Shown piece after piece: positions 39,501-54,500 of a stretch of 64,000 nt of DNA. The notes under the pieces were generated by a model, which saw only the letters and a program-made list of their open reading frames with translations, was not told where the DNA came from and made no database searches. Position 1 is the stretch's first letter. Every line of letters begins with the position of its first letter. Source of the stretch: Gavia stellata (taxonomy: Eukaryota; Chordata; Aves; Gaviiformes; Gaviidae); the NCBI RefSeq assembly GCF_030936135.1, contig NC_082594.1, positions 18,377,553 through 18,441,552 on the forward strand, in the 5' to 3' direction. The position numbers and the translations under genes were made by a program.

Positions 39501-42500
39501 TTAAAATCTTCTGTGTATTAGTATTTCCACTGAGGCACCTGTCCTCCCCAGGCCATCTCTGAGTTGTCTTATGCAAGAGCGTAATCCGTTTTCTTCTATA
39601 CTATTCTTATCAGTACTACGTAAGAAGCCAGCTAAGCAACAAACACATAACTCAAATATGCTGAAAACACAACTAAACAGCGTTTCTTTTCCAGTATGAA
39701 TCACAGTTACATATTAGAAAAGAATAATGAAGAATTCAAGAACACCGAACACCCTTGAACCAAAAGTGATCAAACATTTCACTACCTTCAGACTAGTTAC
39801 AAACCTTTTATTAGCATCTTCTGTATGTCCACATAAGCATACTCTTTTTTGCAGCATCCATAATTTATTCTCACAGCAAAACACCACCGCAGCTGATGAA
39901 ACTGTCTCTCCAGTACAGAAAGGACCCTCTAAACAGCCATTAATATTTAGCTATTTAAAAGCTTCTGCCAGTTAGGCTTACTTACAGGATTTACAGTACT
40001 GCCTCCTATTGTATTTCACTAGCTCTCCAAAATAACTCTACCTGGTGAGAGGCAGATTATTTCAGTGCTTTGTCTATGCATAAAGCAAACCACATGCCAC
40101 GGCAACACCTAGAAGAGGGTGGGGGTAGTTTTCGACAGAGAGGCGTGACTAGAAAATGTAGCAATCAGCTCAGTTACACGTCAGGATTGACTTGTTTATT
40201 TTTCAAGCTGTGCTCTGTAAGAAGTCAAAGGCATCTGAGCCTGAGCTACAACAGATTTTCTGTGGAAAAGCCAGATAAACACATACTGGAAAATCTGATG
40301 TAATGAGTAGGCATGGTTTCTTTTTTTGCCTTCTTAAATTCAGAAATCATTTCAATGCTTAGATTTTACAGCAAAATCTACACCTTCGCTTGTGCGTTTG
40401 CTTCCGGACCGTTCACCACACTAAAGCACCCTTGAAATCTGATTCTCAGTCCCACAAGTGCCCCTTTATTCTGCAGGCAGGGCTGTGGTCCGCTGTCGGT
40501 GTGTCCCACCACAAGGGGCATTACCGTGTCACAGGGAAGAGGAGCAGATGACATGTATGGAGCAGTGTTACTGCTTTGCAAATTTTTTTTTCTATGCTGC
40601 GTTGCTATGTAGGAGAATTGTTACCAGTAAACACCCACAAAGCTAACCTCACAAGCCTCTATTCAAACCTCTCCTTAAATCTCCTTCTGCTTTGATACAA
40701 ACACTCCACAATGGCAAGCTGCTGTGCTACAAAACCTATGTATCAGACTAATCATCATTTCTTTAGAGGCTTGCATTCCCTGTCATTGTTTATTATAGCT
40801 GTTCCTTGTCTTAGCATCCTGCCACCTAGGAGCCCCAGGCATGGAGCAGGATACCAGCCTGAGACTCACGAACAGTGAAAATCAGCTCTTTGTGCCAAAG
40901 ATCTTGCAGCTTCATACTCAGATTTCACAGCACTGCAGAATGCACCTTTACTTATGATTGTCAGTCCCAAGCATTACCTTAAGATGCACACAAAAACGGT
41001 ATTTCACTTAGGTGTTGCTGACATACAGGACCATACAGGACAAAAGTTAGGAGAGAACAGTCAGCCTAAAGAGCCCTGAACGCAGCCCTCCATTCCCTCT
41101 GAACAGCAGCTTTAACCCTGTGGATGGCAAGGGAGAAGGACGCTCTTCAAACAGCAGCTCCAGCACTGCATATGAGGCCATTTTTGGTTCAGATCCAGTT
41201 GAAACCAAAGCCCTGACGAAGCACAGAAGACAAAAACACTGTAGAGCCGCCCTGTTTGCCTGGCTAGAGCTAAAGCTGTAGGCCTGCCTCTAAGCTGCCT
41301 CTGGGCTAGAAATGGTGGGAACTGATGCAGCAGATCTGCCTGGGGCCGGTACTCTCCGCCATGGCCTGGGAAAGCTACGCTTTCCTGTTATATCACAGCC
41401 ATAGGGCACCAGATCCCCATGCGCCTTACACCTTGTCCTCTTCAGAGGGAATTAAATAGGATGCAGCAGCTGCTAAGTATAGGGGCTTTCACACACTTAA
41501 AGCCTTTATGCAAAACCTGAGCAAAACAGATTTAGCCAAGAGACTTTACCTATCGCTTGCCACCTCTTGGCAAGTCCTCATTCTTCTGACACAGAACAGA
41601 TAATCTCTCATTACATGACCAAGTAAAATGCCAGTCTTCCCAGTGAGGTGAAAGGCAAGAGACTGGAAAAATAATTTTAACAAAGTTTTCTAAGCAAAAC
41701 ACAGAACAATTCATAGACTTTTTTAGAGCTGGAAATAATTTATGTTCTCATTATAGCTCACCGTGGTTGCTTCTGAGTCTGGTTTTTCCTTGATTTTCTA
41801 AAGGAGAAAAGCCAAGCAAAAGGTGATCTGAACCCCAGAAAGGAAGCTGAAGTGTTCTTTTGTGCTTGAGGATTTGTGCAGGATGACATTTTTAATTCTT
41901 TATGATCTAAAAATATTATAAAAATTTTATTTGTTTCAAGTTCTTACTAAATACAGTAATAAAACATACATTAAAAGTTATGTTTTCATGAACAATTTTC
42001 TTTTGCTTACCTTTTATGCCAGGAAAATGCAGTTTTATTGACATTTTTGGACAGACTATGTGACATGCGGGTTTATAATGACTAACTAGAAGACTAAGAG
42101 AAAGATAAACAGTCTAAAGTTTAAAAAAGTATTATTGGTTTTGGGTGACACACGTGAGATAAATGAGGCTGATTTTCAGAAAGTAATCAGCCCTTAACTG
42201 TTTGAAAACCAGGACCATTTTAAAATATAGGCAAATTAGACGTTTGAAAATTGAGGCACCCACAATCACTAGTCACTTTCTTTTCACCTTTGTAAGAAAT
42301 ATAAATATGACAACCCTGAATATACAATGGTTTAATAGACTGTAATGTAACTACAGAACAGTAATTGAGACTAAGGTGTCTTCTGTATCATACAATCCTT
42401 TATGAAGGGATTCCCATGGGCACTGGAGTACATTTTTTCTGCTACAAACTGCATATCAGAATTGTATTTTAAATGCAAGATATAATGAATGATTTCTTTG

Positions 42501-45500
42501 GGAAGGTTATGATTTGATTTCTTCAAACGGAACATAAACCCAGTCTACCTGTAAAAGCAGCTGGCAATTGATGTGAAGGAGATGATGAGTATTGCTCACA
42601 GATTAGGGAAAGAAACTGCAGCGTCTGCTATTAAAACATGCCACAGAAAACCGGAGGATATAAGGAAACAAGACTTCACTCAGGAATAAGGTACTGCATT
42701 TTTTTCCCCATTTAAAACATCACATGCCTGCAACAATACAACCACCTGAAAATAGCTTATCCAATGACTGTAGGAGAAAGCAAAACCAGAAATGAGAGCA
42801 AAGTGTCACTGATAACAACAGCAAGGGGCAGCATTTTGGAGCTAGTCCAAAATGAAGTGAATAATTCATGTCATGTGATTTAAATCTTGTGTGTAATACA
42901 TAGCTTCCACTTCAGTGACAATCACTGTGTATTAGAAAATGATGCATCCTTTACCCCTTTCAGAGCCTAACCTCTTGGTGGCATTGTTTGACTGGACAAT
43001 GAAGATGATATCAGGAGAGTTCTAATAGCACTCTGCCGTAGCCAGGGTGGTCTAGGGATGTAGACAGAGCAAGGCTTGCAGGTAGAAGTAGTACCTTTTA
43101 TTAAACTAACTTACACAATTGGAAATATCGGACAAGCCTCTGAGGCACACAACCCCTTCTTCAAATCTGAAATAGAAACAGCAGCTTTCAAAGTTAAATA
43201 CCAGACAGCAATTACACAGAGTTTAGTTAGCTAACACATCAATTAGACCATCTCTGAAAGAGAAAAAAACTAGGCAGCTGTGGACTAGAGGGGATGTTGG
43301 GGAAAACCAGGCAGGAAAGACAGAGATATGTTCTGTGTAGGTCTGTAGTTTGAGGAAAATTTTTAGGGTTTCACTTTTCTTTTGAAATGCATGACTCTGC
43401 TTCCAGTTGCTATGAAGCACAAATAGGAAGAGCTCAATGAAAAACATGCAGAAATGTGAATGGAATAAAAGCATATATTATGCATGAAAACTATCTGGAT
43501 GGAAGATGAAAAAGACAGTACAGAATGCCATGCTTGGTATAGAGACACCATGTTTCTTGTGCATATTCATTCTGGATGGGCAACAGAACTTGTGAAATGA
43601 GATCTCCAGAAGTTGCCTCCTGGTCAGTCCAACTTTCCAGGCTTTGTCACCTGCCCTCATAATCAGCACTGGCATGCCTTTAGCCCAGTCTTACGGGAAA
43701 AGTTTTCCACTGGTACAGTCAAACCTCTCTCACCCAAACCCAGATTACCTACTTATTCCAAATGTCATTTAGGTGTGTCTAGTTCCTTTAAGAAAACTAG
43801 GTAAAACGAAGTTTTTGTACAAAGTAAACATCACTGCTTTGATTGGGAAACCACCACTGTATTTACTATAATTACAGCAACTTCATCTTGATTAAGAAAA
43901 AAATCTTTTACAGTGAGGACAATCAATCACTGTCACCCCAGGGACATGGTGGAGTCCCCATCACTGGAGGTTTACAAGATGCGACTGGACAGGGTGCTAG
44001 ATAATCTCATCCAGGCTCCCTTTCCCACGAAAGGCTGGACCAGATGATCTTCCGATGTCCTTCCAACCTGGCTGTTCTATGACTCTTAACTATGGGATAA
44101 GAACATCAGGGATTTTCTGTTGTGACTCCCAGCTGTGTTTTAAACAGAATCTGCTTAAAGAAACATAGTAATTTTGAAAATATACCTTGGGTAAAACTCT
44201 GACGTGAGAAGAAACTCAATGCAATTTCAGAAACTCCTTAGCTATTACACTCTGAAACGCTCTAAGACATTGATTTGGTGGGCATTATCATATAGATAAG
44301 GAAATGGGAAAACGCAACTCACTGGTGGTTTTGCTCTTCCTTAGCTGATGCTCTAACGGTGGTTTTAGCATCCTATTGACATCAATGCAATTTTGAAATT
44401 TTTTTCTTTGTATTTCTTCAAACCATTCTCCAGTCATTCCCTGCAGCCCTGTTTCAGCCTTCTTTCTCTTCAGAAGTTTGCTAGAAAGGAAAACAAAAAA
44501 AACAATTTATTTTTAAGCCATTTTAGATACAGGCACATTATTAGGAACTCTTCCTGTTGTTCATTTAAGTATTTACAGTATATTTCTACATATAATGACT
44601 TTTTAAAAGATACAGTGGGACATGATACATTCACAGCAGTCACATAGAAGTTTTAGTGACAGCAGAATTCTCCCGTTTAACAATGAGATTATGTGACCAG
44701 GTTAAGTGGATAACTCATATGCTTGCATTATTCTCTGCCTTGAAGAAGTGCATCCTTCTTCCCTGCAAAAATGAGGTAATAATTCATAAGCATTATAAAA
44801 CTAGTTGAAAGTAAGATTAATTAAGTTCAGCCAATAATCGAATTAGAATAAATAATACTCTAACAAAGCAATTCTTGAAATATTTATTCACTCATTTAAG
44901 CAGAAGCAATAACAACATTATTCTGATTTTCAAGAGGAAGATCACTGAGGGCCTGACAGTAAGGTGCCCACCACGCATTTTCTATGTAAAGGAGAACAAT
45001 AAATTCTGAGTTCAGCTAATAGGTATTCATACAACATGTTCAACAAGTTTATCACATTTTCCTCTTTCCTTGCTGCATAGTGATTCTGCCTGTAATACGT
45101 ATGGAAGCAACTAATAATGAATATGAATGTTCTGCCACACAGAGGAAGAAGCCTCTTGAAGAAGTTACTTGTTTTCAAAATACATTACACACATGCCTAA
45201 AGTACAGATGCAAACACAGCAAATCCACGCCCCAACCGATTCTGATGGCAACAGAACAAGACTTCGTGCACAGCCTGGAGATGTAACACGGATGTTTTAG
45301 CAAGGCTTTCATGTAAATCTTCCACCTTAATCAGTGGTAAAATCCATGCCTAGGAATACAGATGCTCTCAGAGAACATAAATTATTTCAATTACCAATTT
45401 AAATAAAAACTCATATTCTCTGAGACAACATTACTTCAAAAAACAAACTTAAAATTACATAGCTAGTCTGGAAATGGATGTATTTCCATCTGGAGTTGAT

Positions 45501-48500
45501 ACAGGGTATATTGCCCATGCTAGCACCTACTGTTCATCTGGTGGCATCTGAAGAATAGGAGGGCAGCAGAGACATTTTTGGTAAATGAGTGACTGTTTCC
45601 CTTGAAGAAGATTACACAGGCACATGCACAAGTACTAGCCATTTGAAATAAACTTACTACAAAGGCAAAAATGTTAATCATCACAGCTCTTGCCACACCA
45701 TGGGAGTGACTAAACACCGCAAACGCCATCCGCAGCATGGAAAACAGCCTAGCAGTAATGTGAAACAGGAGGAGGCGATGAACAAAGCGCTCTCAAGCGC
45801 CAACTTCATGACCTCACTCCTGTGGCCTTTGCAAAGGGGATCCAAGACAGCAGCAGCAGCGGAAGCACACAGAGCCAGGCATGAGGTATTCGGGGAGCGG
45901 CTGCCGCCACAGCCATTGCCCGGAAAACAAGCCCGCAGCAGTTCTGCTGCAGTCCCGAAAGTGGAGACCATCTCTTACAATCCACCCCCGCGGTCTTTTC
46001 AAACCCGGCCAGGACGAACGGGTTAATCTCCCCAGAAGGCGGTACGTTTGGATCTGCCGGCGGGCCGGGCCGCCCGCTCCCGGGGGAAGGCGGCGGGGTG
46101 AGGGCCGGGCGCCACCTAGCGGCGGCAGCCAGAATCACACCCGAGCGCCTGCCACGCAGCACCGCCCCTGTGCTTGTCCCAGCGACGGTCTTCGACGGCG
46201 GGGGCTCACCCGCCGTGGGGAAGCTGACGGTCTTTTTATATATATATATACACACACACATATGTATATACATATATATGCCTATTTGCTTTGCATTTAT
46301 GCATTCCAGAGAGAAGAAAAAATACAAAAACCCCACACTCACTCCAACATCGACCATATCAGGCATTGCACCAACGTTACTGAAAGTCTTGCACAAACAC
46401 TGACATTCATATTTAAGCACTGGAAAGTCTTTACTGGTACATGTTTGGCATTATCTGTAGTCATTATCTGTGAATGTGCTGCTTTTGAATTGTGCTGTCA
46501 TCCCCAACTTGTGACACAAACCCTTTAAATTGCTTGTGTGTATTTACAGTTACACACACATGCAGACCTATATATTGAACCCTGTATATATAGTTATGTG
46601 AGCACCAATATTAATATGATACAGAATATGTAATTGCAATATCGCATGACTGTTAAATATTTCTCATTTGCAATGACTCCCAGCCAAACCACATCATTTC
46701 CCTATATACCTGCTCTGTGAAGTCTATATGCCCCCTCATGACATTAATGAACGACTAGAAGGAAAGCCCGTCTCAAGAAACAATTACAGCCAAAGATGGT
46801 ATCTGCAGTCACTATTGCAATGAACTTGCCTTTGAGGCAGTGCTATTGTTACTTGGATTGCAAATTACATATTGAGACACTGCTCCGTAGGAGTGTCAAA
46901 ACACCCAATGCCCTCTAAACCAAATGTACTAATCCTGCTTCCCTGTCTGCTCCATCCATCCTTCCCCTCGTTTCTCGACAGCCACTTTGGACACTTGGAG
47001 CCACTTCCTCTCGAGAGGGGACAACATCATTGTGACTGGGAAAAGCACCTGTAAGCTGTTGCAGGATTAAAGGCAACTCCATTCCCAGGATAACTCCACA
47101 AACTGGAGCAGACAGCAGTCCTGAATGACCTCACAGGCTACACCTCATTACCTTTTCCCATCTATTATCCTACACAGCATCTAAACTAATGAATCACTCA
47201 GGAGCAATTCCTTTGCACTGTTTTTAAGAACATCTCTTCCTTATTGGCATAAGCGTGGCCCAGTATTTCTTATACAGACATCTCCAGGGAAAAGTTAACC
47301 TAAATGTTTGTATGTACTAGACTTTCATGTGGGTTATCATAAATATTGTGAAAAGAGCTGTTGCCTCCCCCTGACACTTCCTGTTAGGATAATAAGGAGC
47401 TTTAATTGCTACTGTAAGAGGAAAGGTATTTTCTCTAGCATCTTCATCCTGAATATAAAGCAGAAGACAAATGTGTAAGGCAGTAGAAACTGGGTTGCTA
47501 AATAGGACGTCTGGGGACATCTCTGCTGTTTGCAGGGGGCAGAGGACTCGATCCCACTGTTCCCAAAGCAGAAATTATGATTCCTACCGATTTCAGCAGA
47601 AGCAGGATTTGGCCCTAGAGGACTCTTACCACACACCTCACGAGAGAACAAATATACAGCAACCACCAAGCACAAGGAGTTGCACCGAGTGAAGGATAAG
47701 CAGACCAGTATTTGCTCATCAGATCAAAGCTCTCAGTTTCTGAGAAGACAAGGCTGAAAGGATTGCAGATAAAACCAATGCCAAAAGTATTAGATAAAAA
47801 CTACAGCAGGGCAGTTAATTTGCAAAAACAGCTACCTAAAACAAGCTTCTGTCTTCCCTTGTTTATATTCCTTCCTTTGTCAGTGAGAAAAGGCTAGAGG
47901 TGTTAAAAAATAGTGCCTGAAGAACCAGTTTTTCTAATTTTTTTGCTTCAACGTATCACCTTCCCACTGCTTTATACATTATGCCGTTCTGATGAACTGT
48001 GCGTCTCTATCATTTCTATGGCCAGTTAATTTTCTAGAAAACTCTGGCTGTTATCACAGCCACAGGTAGCTCTAAAATGCATATGGCAAGAATATTTTCT
48101 TACTTATAGTTCCTTTTAATGTTATAAAAATAATTTAAAGACATACTTTCAAGTAATCTTATTTGAAAAAAATGGGAAAAGAACTATTACTGACAACGGC
48201 AAAGACTACGACAGATGAAGTAATTTGAAAAAATTACCATCCGCCATTTCATATAAGCCTGTAATAGCAATAACAACAACATTCTCGTTTCCAAGGTGCC
48301 AGAGAAGCTCCTGTGGCAGGTTAATCCTACCAGGAAGAAAAATAACGATATGCAGAGCCAAGATACTCTTTCCTAGCATGTCAGACACACAATAGGTCTA
48401 TTTTCTAAGGCAGTCTTGATTCTTAGTAGCTGGTATATTTTTACTCACATTAAAGCAATCTTTTGTTTATTTTTCTTTCTTACTGTTTTCTGTTTGGCTA

Positions 48501-51500
48501 ATGTCAATAAACCAAGTCAGCTTCATTATTACATGTAAAACATTATGCAGAAGTAGGTGAATCAGAGAGGAAAACTGATTCCCATGTTTTGGTTGCACAG
48601 ACTACAAGACAGTGTAAAAAGACCTAACTGAAAACACACATTTTTTTCTTTAGCTTTTGTGTTTGTAAAATTAAGCGTTTCTGCAGTAATTCTCTGAAAA
48701 ATCAAGGCCTCCTCTATTTTGATAAACAAAATGTTGTGTTGGTAGTAATGTTTGAATCTAACCTATCTAACCTGCTAGGTCATTGCTGATCAACCACTCC
48801 GATTTAATTTTCTCTTCCCCCAAAATACTAGTTTTCTATGTAAGTCTTCATCCTTTTCATCATTATTACTGCTGCTGTCCTTTTTGTTATTATGTATTGA
48901 TTTTATAATGCCCATTAACACACTAAGTTGCCTTCAGAAGATGTATTTGTCTGAGTATTGACCAGTAAAACTAAAGATGTGTATGGGCAAAGAGGACATG
49001 TCACAACAAGGAAGACCAAAGAGTGTGTTGGTGCAGTGCTTCTTTCTGACCATGACCCACAGACCAATAAATGTAATGGAAGGACTTTCACTGTCCTGAA
49101 CAGGCATCAGGTCAGGCTGCTGGAGTGTCACCTAGTGGTGACACCCCCGGATGGAAAGGAGTAACTGGAAGTGCCAAGAGAGGTTCACCTGAAAGACAGG
49201 CGAAACACTTCACAGCCCACCACTGAACTGTATGGAATATGTTTTCAATCCCACTTTGATGGGCGCATCAATTTGCCAGCTCACAGTTATTCCTAAATAT
49301 GTATATTCCAGAAATGTGCAAAACTGGGACATAGAAGCGGGGAGAAAATGAAAAGAGAATTGATCTTCTCCAGTTTAATCTCCCAGACTGTACATTTAAT
49401 AGGCAGAAGTACTTTAAACACAAAGATACCACTTCTGCATATGATTTTTATACCCACCCTGTAGTACCCTTTCAAGCAGCAAGTAGGGCTACTTAAGCAG
49501 ATAGCTGCAAACAGTAAACGTCATTTTGACCCCAGAACACTTTACTGACAATAGACATCAGATTCACACAGTAAGTCCCGTTATGTGTGTCAGGGAATAC
49601 AGGCAGGAAATATGCCAGTTAAAGGCAGAACATGTTTTCTGCCCTTGCTGAAGTTCCACCTTGTCTATCGTTCCATTTCCACTTCTCTTCTTTTTAATTA
49701 AAAAGTAGAAAAATCACAAAATCTGATATTATTACACTACCTCTATTCAGCAGATTTACTCTTTTAAATTAAAGCTGATCATCTGCTTTGAGATAGCCTA
49801 ATACAGTGGCAATGTGTACATTCATTACATACAATCTACAAAGACAGCAAGACTATCAGCATACACAAAACACTCTCATCGGACTCCCACTGTGCGTTGA
49901 ATACCTCTTTCCACTCTATAACTCACAATGTCTTTTGTGCCTACAATTTTTTAACTTAAGCACCCTCTGTACAGTGGCTAAAAGTTACCTCTGTTTTCTC
50001 CCAAAGCATTAACTTCTCATATTAAACTATATGAAATTAATATACTGCAGATGACTTACTCTAGCTGCTGTTTTCCTTCACCGAGACCAATGCTCCATTT
50101 CCCCTTGAAGCTTTTGTCTGTTCCCCTGGGCAAAAGCACAGACTGACGCTTCCCTTTGAAACAGAAAACTAGGAAATATTGTAAGGGCAAGGACAAGGTT
50201 CATTCTCATGCTAACCACATAACTCCTCTCTGCTCTGGCACCTCAGGAATCAGAAGTTCTCAGTTAAAGCTCAGAAATCAGGAGCTCAATGACTGTCTTC
50301 ATAAAGTTAAGTTTTTAAAGTTTTTAAAGCACAGAGCATTGAAAACTGAGATCACAGGAGCTGAGGGTGATTAATCACCCATCTCAAGCTGTAATGCCTC
50401 AAAACATTACTTTTAACATGAAACTATTTCTTTAGCAGCTACCCTGTGTTTACAGTGAAAACATTATTTGAGCCCTGCTGGACCAAACTGAAAAGGCTGT
50501 AAGTATGTATCTTTTAATTGAGTTTATACATACTTATAATATGAAAGCTTTTAGTCCTTTGGGCAGCCAGTCAACAAGAGTGAATGAGGTGAAACACCGC
50601 TAGTAACGTCACAACTGTCAGTGACTCTCCAGCTCGGGCTGAGTCTCTGCCATTTCCTCTACAGTGAGTGTGAAACAGGGGAAAACTCCACTCTGAGAAC
50701 GTTTTACAGATGATTTACAATCTCTCTGTATGGGCTGCAAATGACAGGTCAAAAAAAAGGGTGTTACTTTATTATGCTGTCAATACTCACAAGCTACCTA
50801 CCAATATTATATGGGAATAACAAAACAAATACATGATGCAATGGAAAGGAAGGCTACCTATCATTTTTAAAGTGTGTCACATAGCTTCTGAATAGTAATT
50901 AATATCTCTAATGAGATGACTTCATTAATAAGAATTCCCCTTAGCATTAATACATGCTAATAGGTGCAATGGATATAATTCTCCATGAAGATTCTGATTT
51001 GTTTGCAGGGACAGATGTAGTCTCAATCCAAAAACACTGCATGACAGGACTAAGTTTTGCTCCTGAATTTCTGTCCTGGACATCTTTCACGGAAATACAG
51101 ATGTATACCATGTGTGCCACATGATGGGTTGGAAGGCTGGGGATCAGGTCTTCTTAGATCCCTCAGTAGATCTGAAGGTAATGATTAACAACAGACATAT
51201 TTGCTCTTCCAGGGTAGAGCTGCTAGTTGATTGTGAGACCTTTTATAGATATTGTTAGCATGCAAAGAGACAGACATCTATGCAAGTAATTTACAGCTCA
51301 GCCATGTATTATAAATTTAACTGCCTTACAGAGACATACAATGCAGATGCTATTCCTCATGTTACTGTATGATTTTCTTTATGCAAAACCTTTCCTAGGT
51401 AACAATATAAGGGGGAAAACAAGAAAACAGACACAGGCCAGGCGAGAACTCTGAACGAGGGGAATTGGTTTCAAAAGAAGACCAAGGTCCCATCTCTGCA

Positions 51501-54500
51501 CGCAGGTTTGTGTATGATAGCCCGTGGGTCTGGATAGACCTCTAAAATTAAGAGGCTCCAGACAGGCTTAGACATTTATTTTACAGAGCTAAGCTTGAAG
51601 CCGAGGGCTTTCAAAATACCCCTTTGCAATCTCATATAATTGTGCAGAGTCTCACACAGAGCTGAAGCAAGGTTCTGGTCAACAGAAGTAAGACAGAAGG
51701 TCAGAGTGTACCTGCACGCAGTTTACATTGCCTCATTCACATTGCTTTAAATAAAGGAAAGTAGTCATAAGAATGAATGTAAGCTCTAAAAGTTGACACA
51801 GTGGTTGTTTTTCATCTGGAAATATAATGCTTATATACATGCATATAATATATACCTACACAGATCCTCTGCTATAGCAGCTTAGAATCTCATAATTTAT
51901 CACAACTCTTCCACTGGAAATAGGAATATAATAATATAACAATACTTTAAAATATAATATTTCTATGTATGTAATTTAATATATATACCTACATACATAT
52001 ATATTTAAGAACACACAAGTCTATAATGCAGGAAGAAACAGGCTGCAGAGTCCCCCAGCCACACTGCTGCAGCTTTGCTTGACTATAGCTCTCTCTACTC
52101 AGGCCCCTGTATCTAGAAATCCAGAGAGATGGCAAGCAGGAGTATTGCAGTCCCTTGATTATTCCAAACACAAATTAAACTGTGTGTAATTAATATGCAA
52201 TAAAGTGCAAACAGACTGCACTTTTCATCACTTACTCTTAGCTTTTGTTTTGCCGTTTTGATATGTTTGGTCACAGTTAGTATGGTACCAGTATATATAC
52301 CTACTTATTTTTGAGGTAAGACTGATAAAAAGAATATAGTTTCTGGTAGTTTAAAATGCAGGCATTTAAATACAGCTTGTTACATTTAACAGTGTTAACA
52401 TAATAATCTAGCTGCAAAGAAGGATTCGAAATATGCTTCATGTGAACATTTAAATGCACAAATCCTCAGGAAGAATTCCCAATTTTCCCCTACTTGCTTT
52501 AATGCATTTCTCACATGAAATCTGTAAGTTGTGAAACTTTTCAGACTGTCAGCTCCAGGGAATTAAGTCATTTTTCAATTTAAAACAAGTACAGGAAAGG
52601 CCAAACTGAGGTCAGTCCTTAGTCTATATAGTCCTGTGTTAAAGTTACGGAACACAGAAGAAAATGGGGTCTCTGTGCCCAAAGCTAAAACCTCCATTGG
52701 GCCAAACTGCACGTGATTTGAAAACCGGATTCAGAGAGCAAAAAGATTTTAAAGGGTGATTAAATTCAGTATACATAAACCACCGACAAAAACTAAACTT
52801 TAAAGAAGTAAAGGAGACAGACGCAAGCAACATTTTTCACGTGCTGTCAAAACAGCATCTGATACAAACCAATGAACGTCAGCTGAAGCCTTGACATACA
52901 GCCCAACGAGCTTTGCTCTCAACCATTAGCCAGGTCTCTCCAAGAGGTATGTCTACAGGAGGTGCAAGTGCCGCATGTCTAGACAGACTCAAGAATCTGA
53001 AGTACCTCAGGGACCAAACCCAGCAAAACTCCAGCACCTCAGGCTTTACCACGGAAAGCATGTGCTGCAGCCTTTGACAGATTATAAGACACACGTAACC
53101 TGAAAACACTACTGGAGCACAGCTGTCTCGGTACCAGGAGAGACATCCCGCTGCTCTGAACATAAATCAGACATGTTCCTATGCAACACTTTTTTGACTT
53201 CCTGGCATAACCAATTTAATATTTATGAAATATGTGCGAGGACTTGAAGGTGTTGGGACACAAACAGTGTGTAGAGGCTGTCAGCACCTGAAAACATTTC
53301 TGGGGTCCTTCAAGGCTGCTCACTGCAGACGGATATTCATTCCTTTCCTTACAGCAATGACAGGCAGTGCGTGTTACACTTCACTGGTATTACCTTCCAG
53401 AGCCCCAGTGACTCTACTGCACATGCCACTGGCATTACAAACAACTTTTAATAGACGTATATAAGAAAGCTGAGCTAAAGTGAGAGTGACCATACTTTGC
53501 TGATGTTTTCAGCCTTTCAGACAGTTGTCTTCTCCACGTACCTCCATGACCCTTTGCTTGCTTAGTATAGGAAGCCATCTTCTTCCACCTGTTGGCCATT
53601 TCCAACTTCCACTAACATCAATTATTATTTTAACTTCTGCACTTAAATTGTGGAGGAGACAGAAGGTGTTGAGAACATAGAAACATTACTATTGGAAAGG
53701 TCAAACTTCCTACAAGGTGCACGAGTCCTTAACTGGGTCACAACTCCATAGAAAAACTAACAAAATCGCACTATTCTGCAGTAGCTACTCCAGAATAACT
53801 CCCCATATTGACTGTCTACTCGGTAGTTATTGCTAGCTTGTACTGCTGTGCCTGACCTATTTCTTCTTGAAGCCTGGTCAATGTATCCACATAGACGAAG
53901 CCCAATTAATTCTACATTCGCCATTAAGCTTGGACTTGGAAAATGTCTACCCATAGGCTTAACAGCAAGCCTTGGCTTAAATCTCATCAGTTTCAACAAA
54001 TATCTTCTTTTTGGCAGCCCTAGTGAAACCAGAAAGTGGGCTAGATAATAATAACGATAATAACGATTTTTGTTTTTACAGTATTTTTTCACTTGAAAAT
54101 GGAAACATTAGTTTCAACTCTGGCACAAGGCCTGTGTTTGAATGAGCATGGGTGAAAATGCCCTGAGCATGTCCTTCCCGCTCTTGCGGGTTTGGCCGCC
54201 CAGGCCCAGGGCCAGCTTGGAAAGAGCAGAGCTGGTGGCCTTGGAAAAGCTGTTGTGAAGACAGCCAGAGGCCTCAGCAAGGGCCGGCCATCCATCTTCT
54301 GCCTGGGAGCTGCTTTTCAACAGAGGCTGTCCCACTGGGCCTTGCCCCAGCTGCAGCCCCAGATGCATCCCAGCTGTGTCTGTGCACGGCCACTGCGGCA
54401 CTGATCCGGGCCTTGACCCATGGGCTAACGTCCCCCCCTGGCCTCAGCCCAGCCACCCCACCCCTGGTCTGCCCGGCCGTCACGGGGCCATGGCTGACCA

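Larger units (their letters stand above)
37188..44322 (-). other. EXPH5 interval between exon 2 and the linker exon
   Basis: It must contain at least one further exon to reconcile phases. It holds the two weak exon candidates (37568-37655, 41762-41797), an AC microsatellite (39238-39268), an old interspersed repeat (43020-43230) and a CR1 3' end (43912-44088). Confidence 0.7.

Noticed and set aside
45806-46420. 204-codon minus-strand frame with a hydrophobic stretch in the intronic island
   Set aside because: The leucine-rich segment resembles a signal peptide, but there is no homologous protein I recognise and part of the frame runs through a microsatellite.
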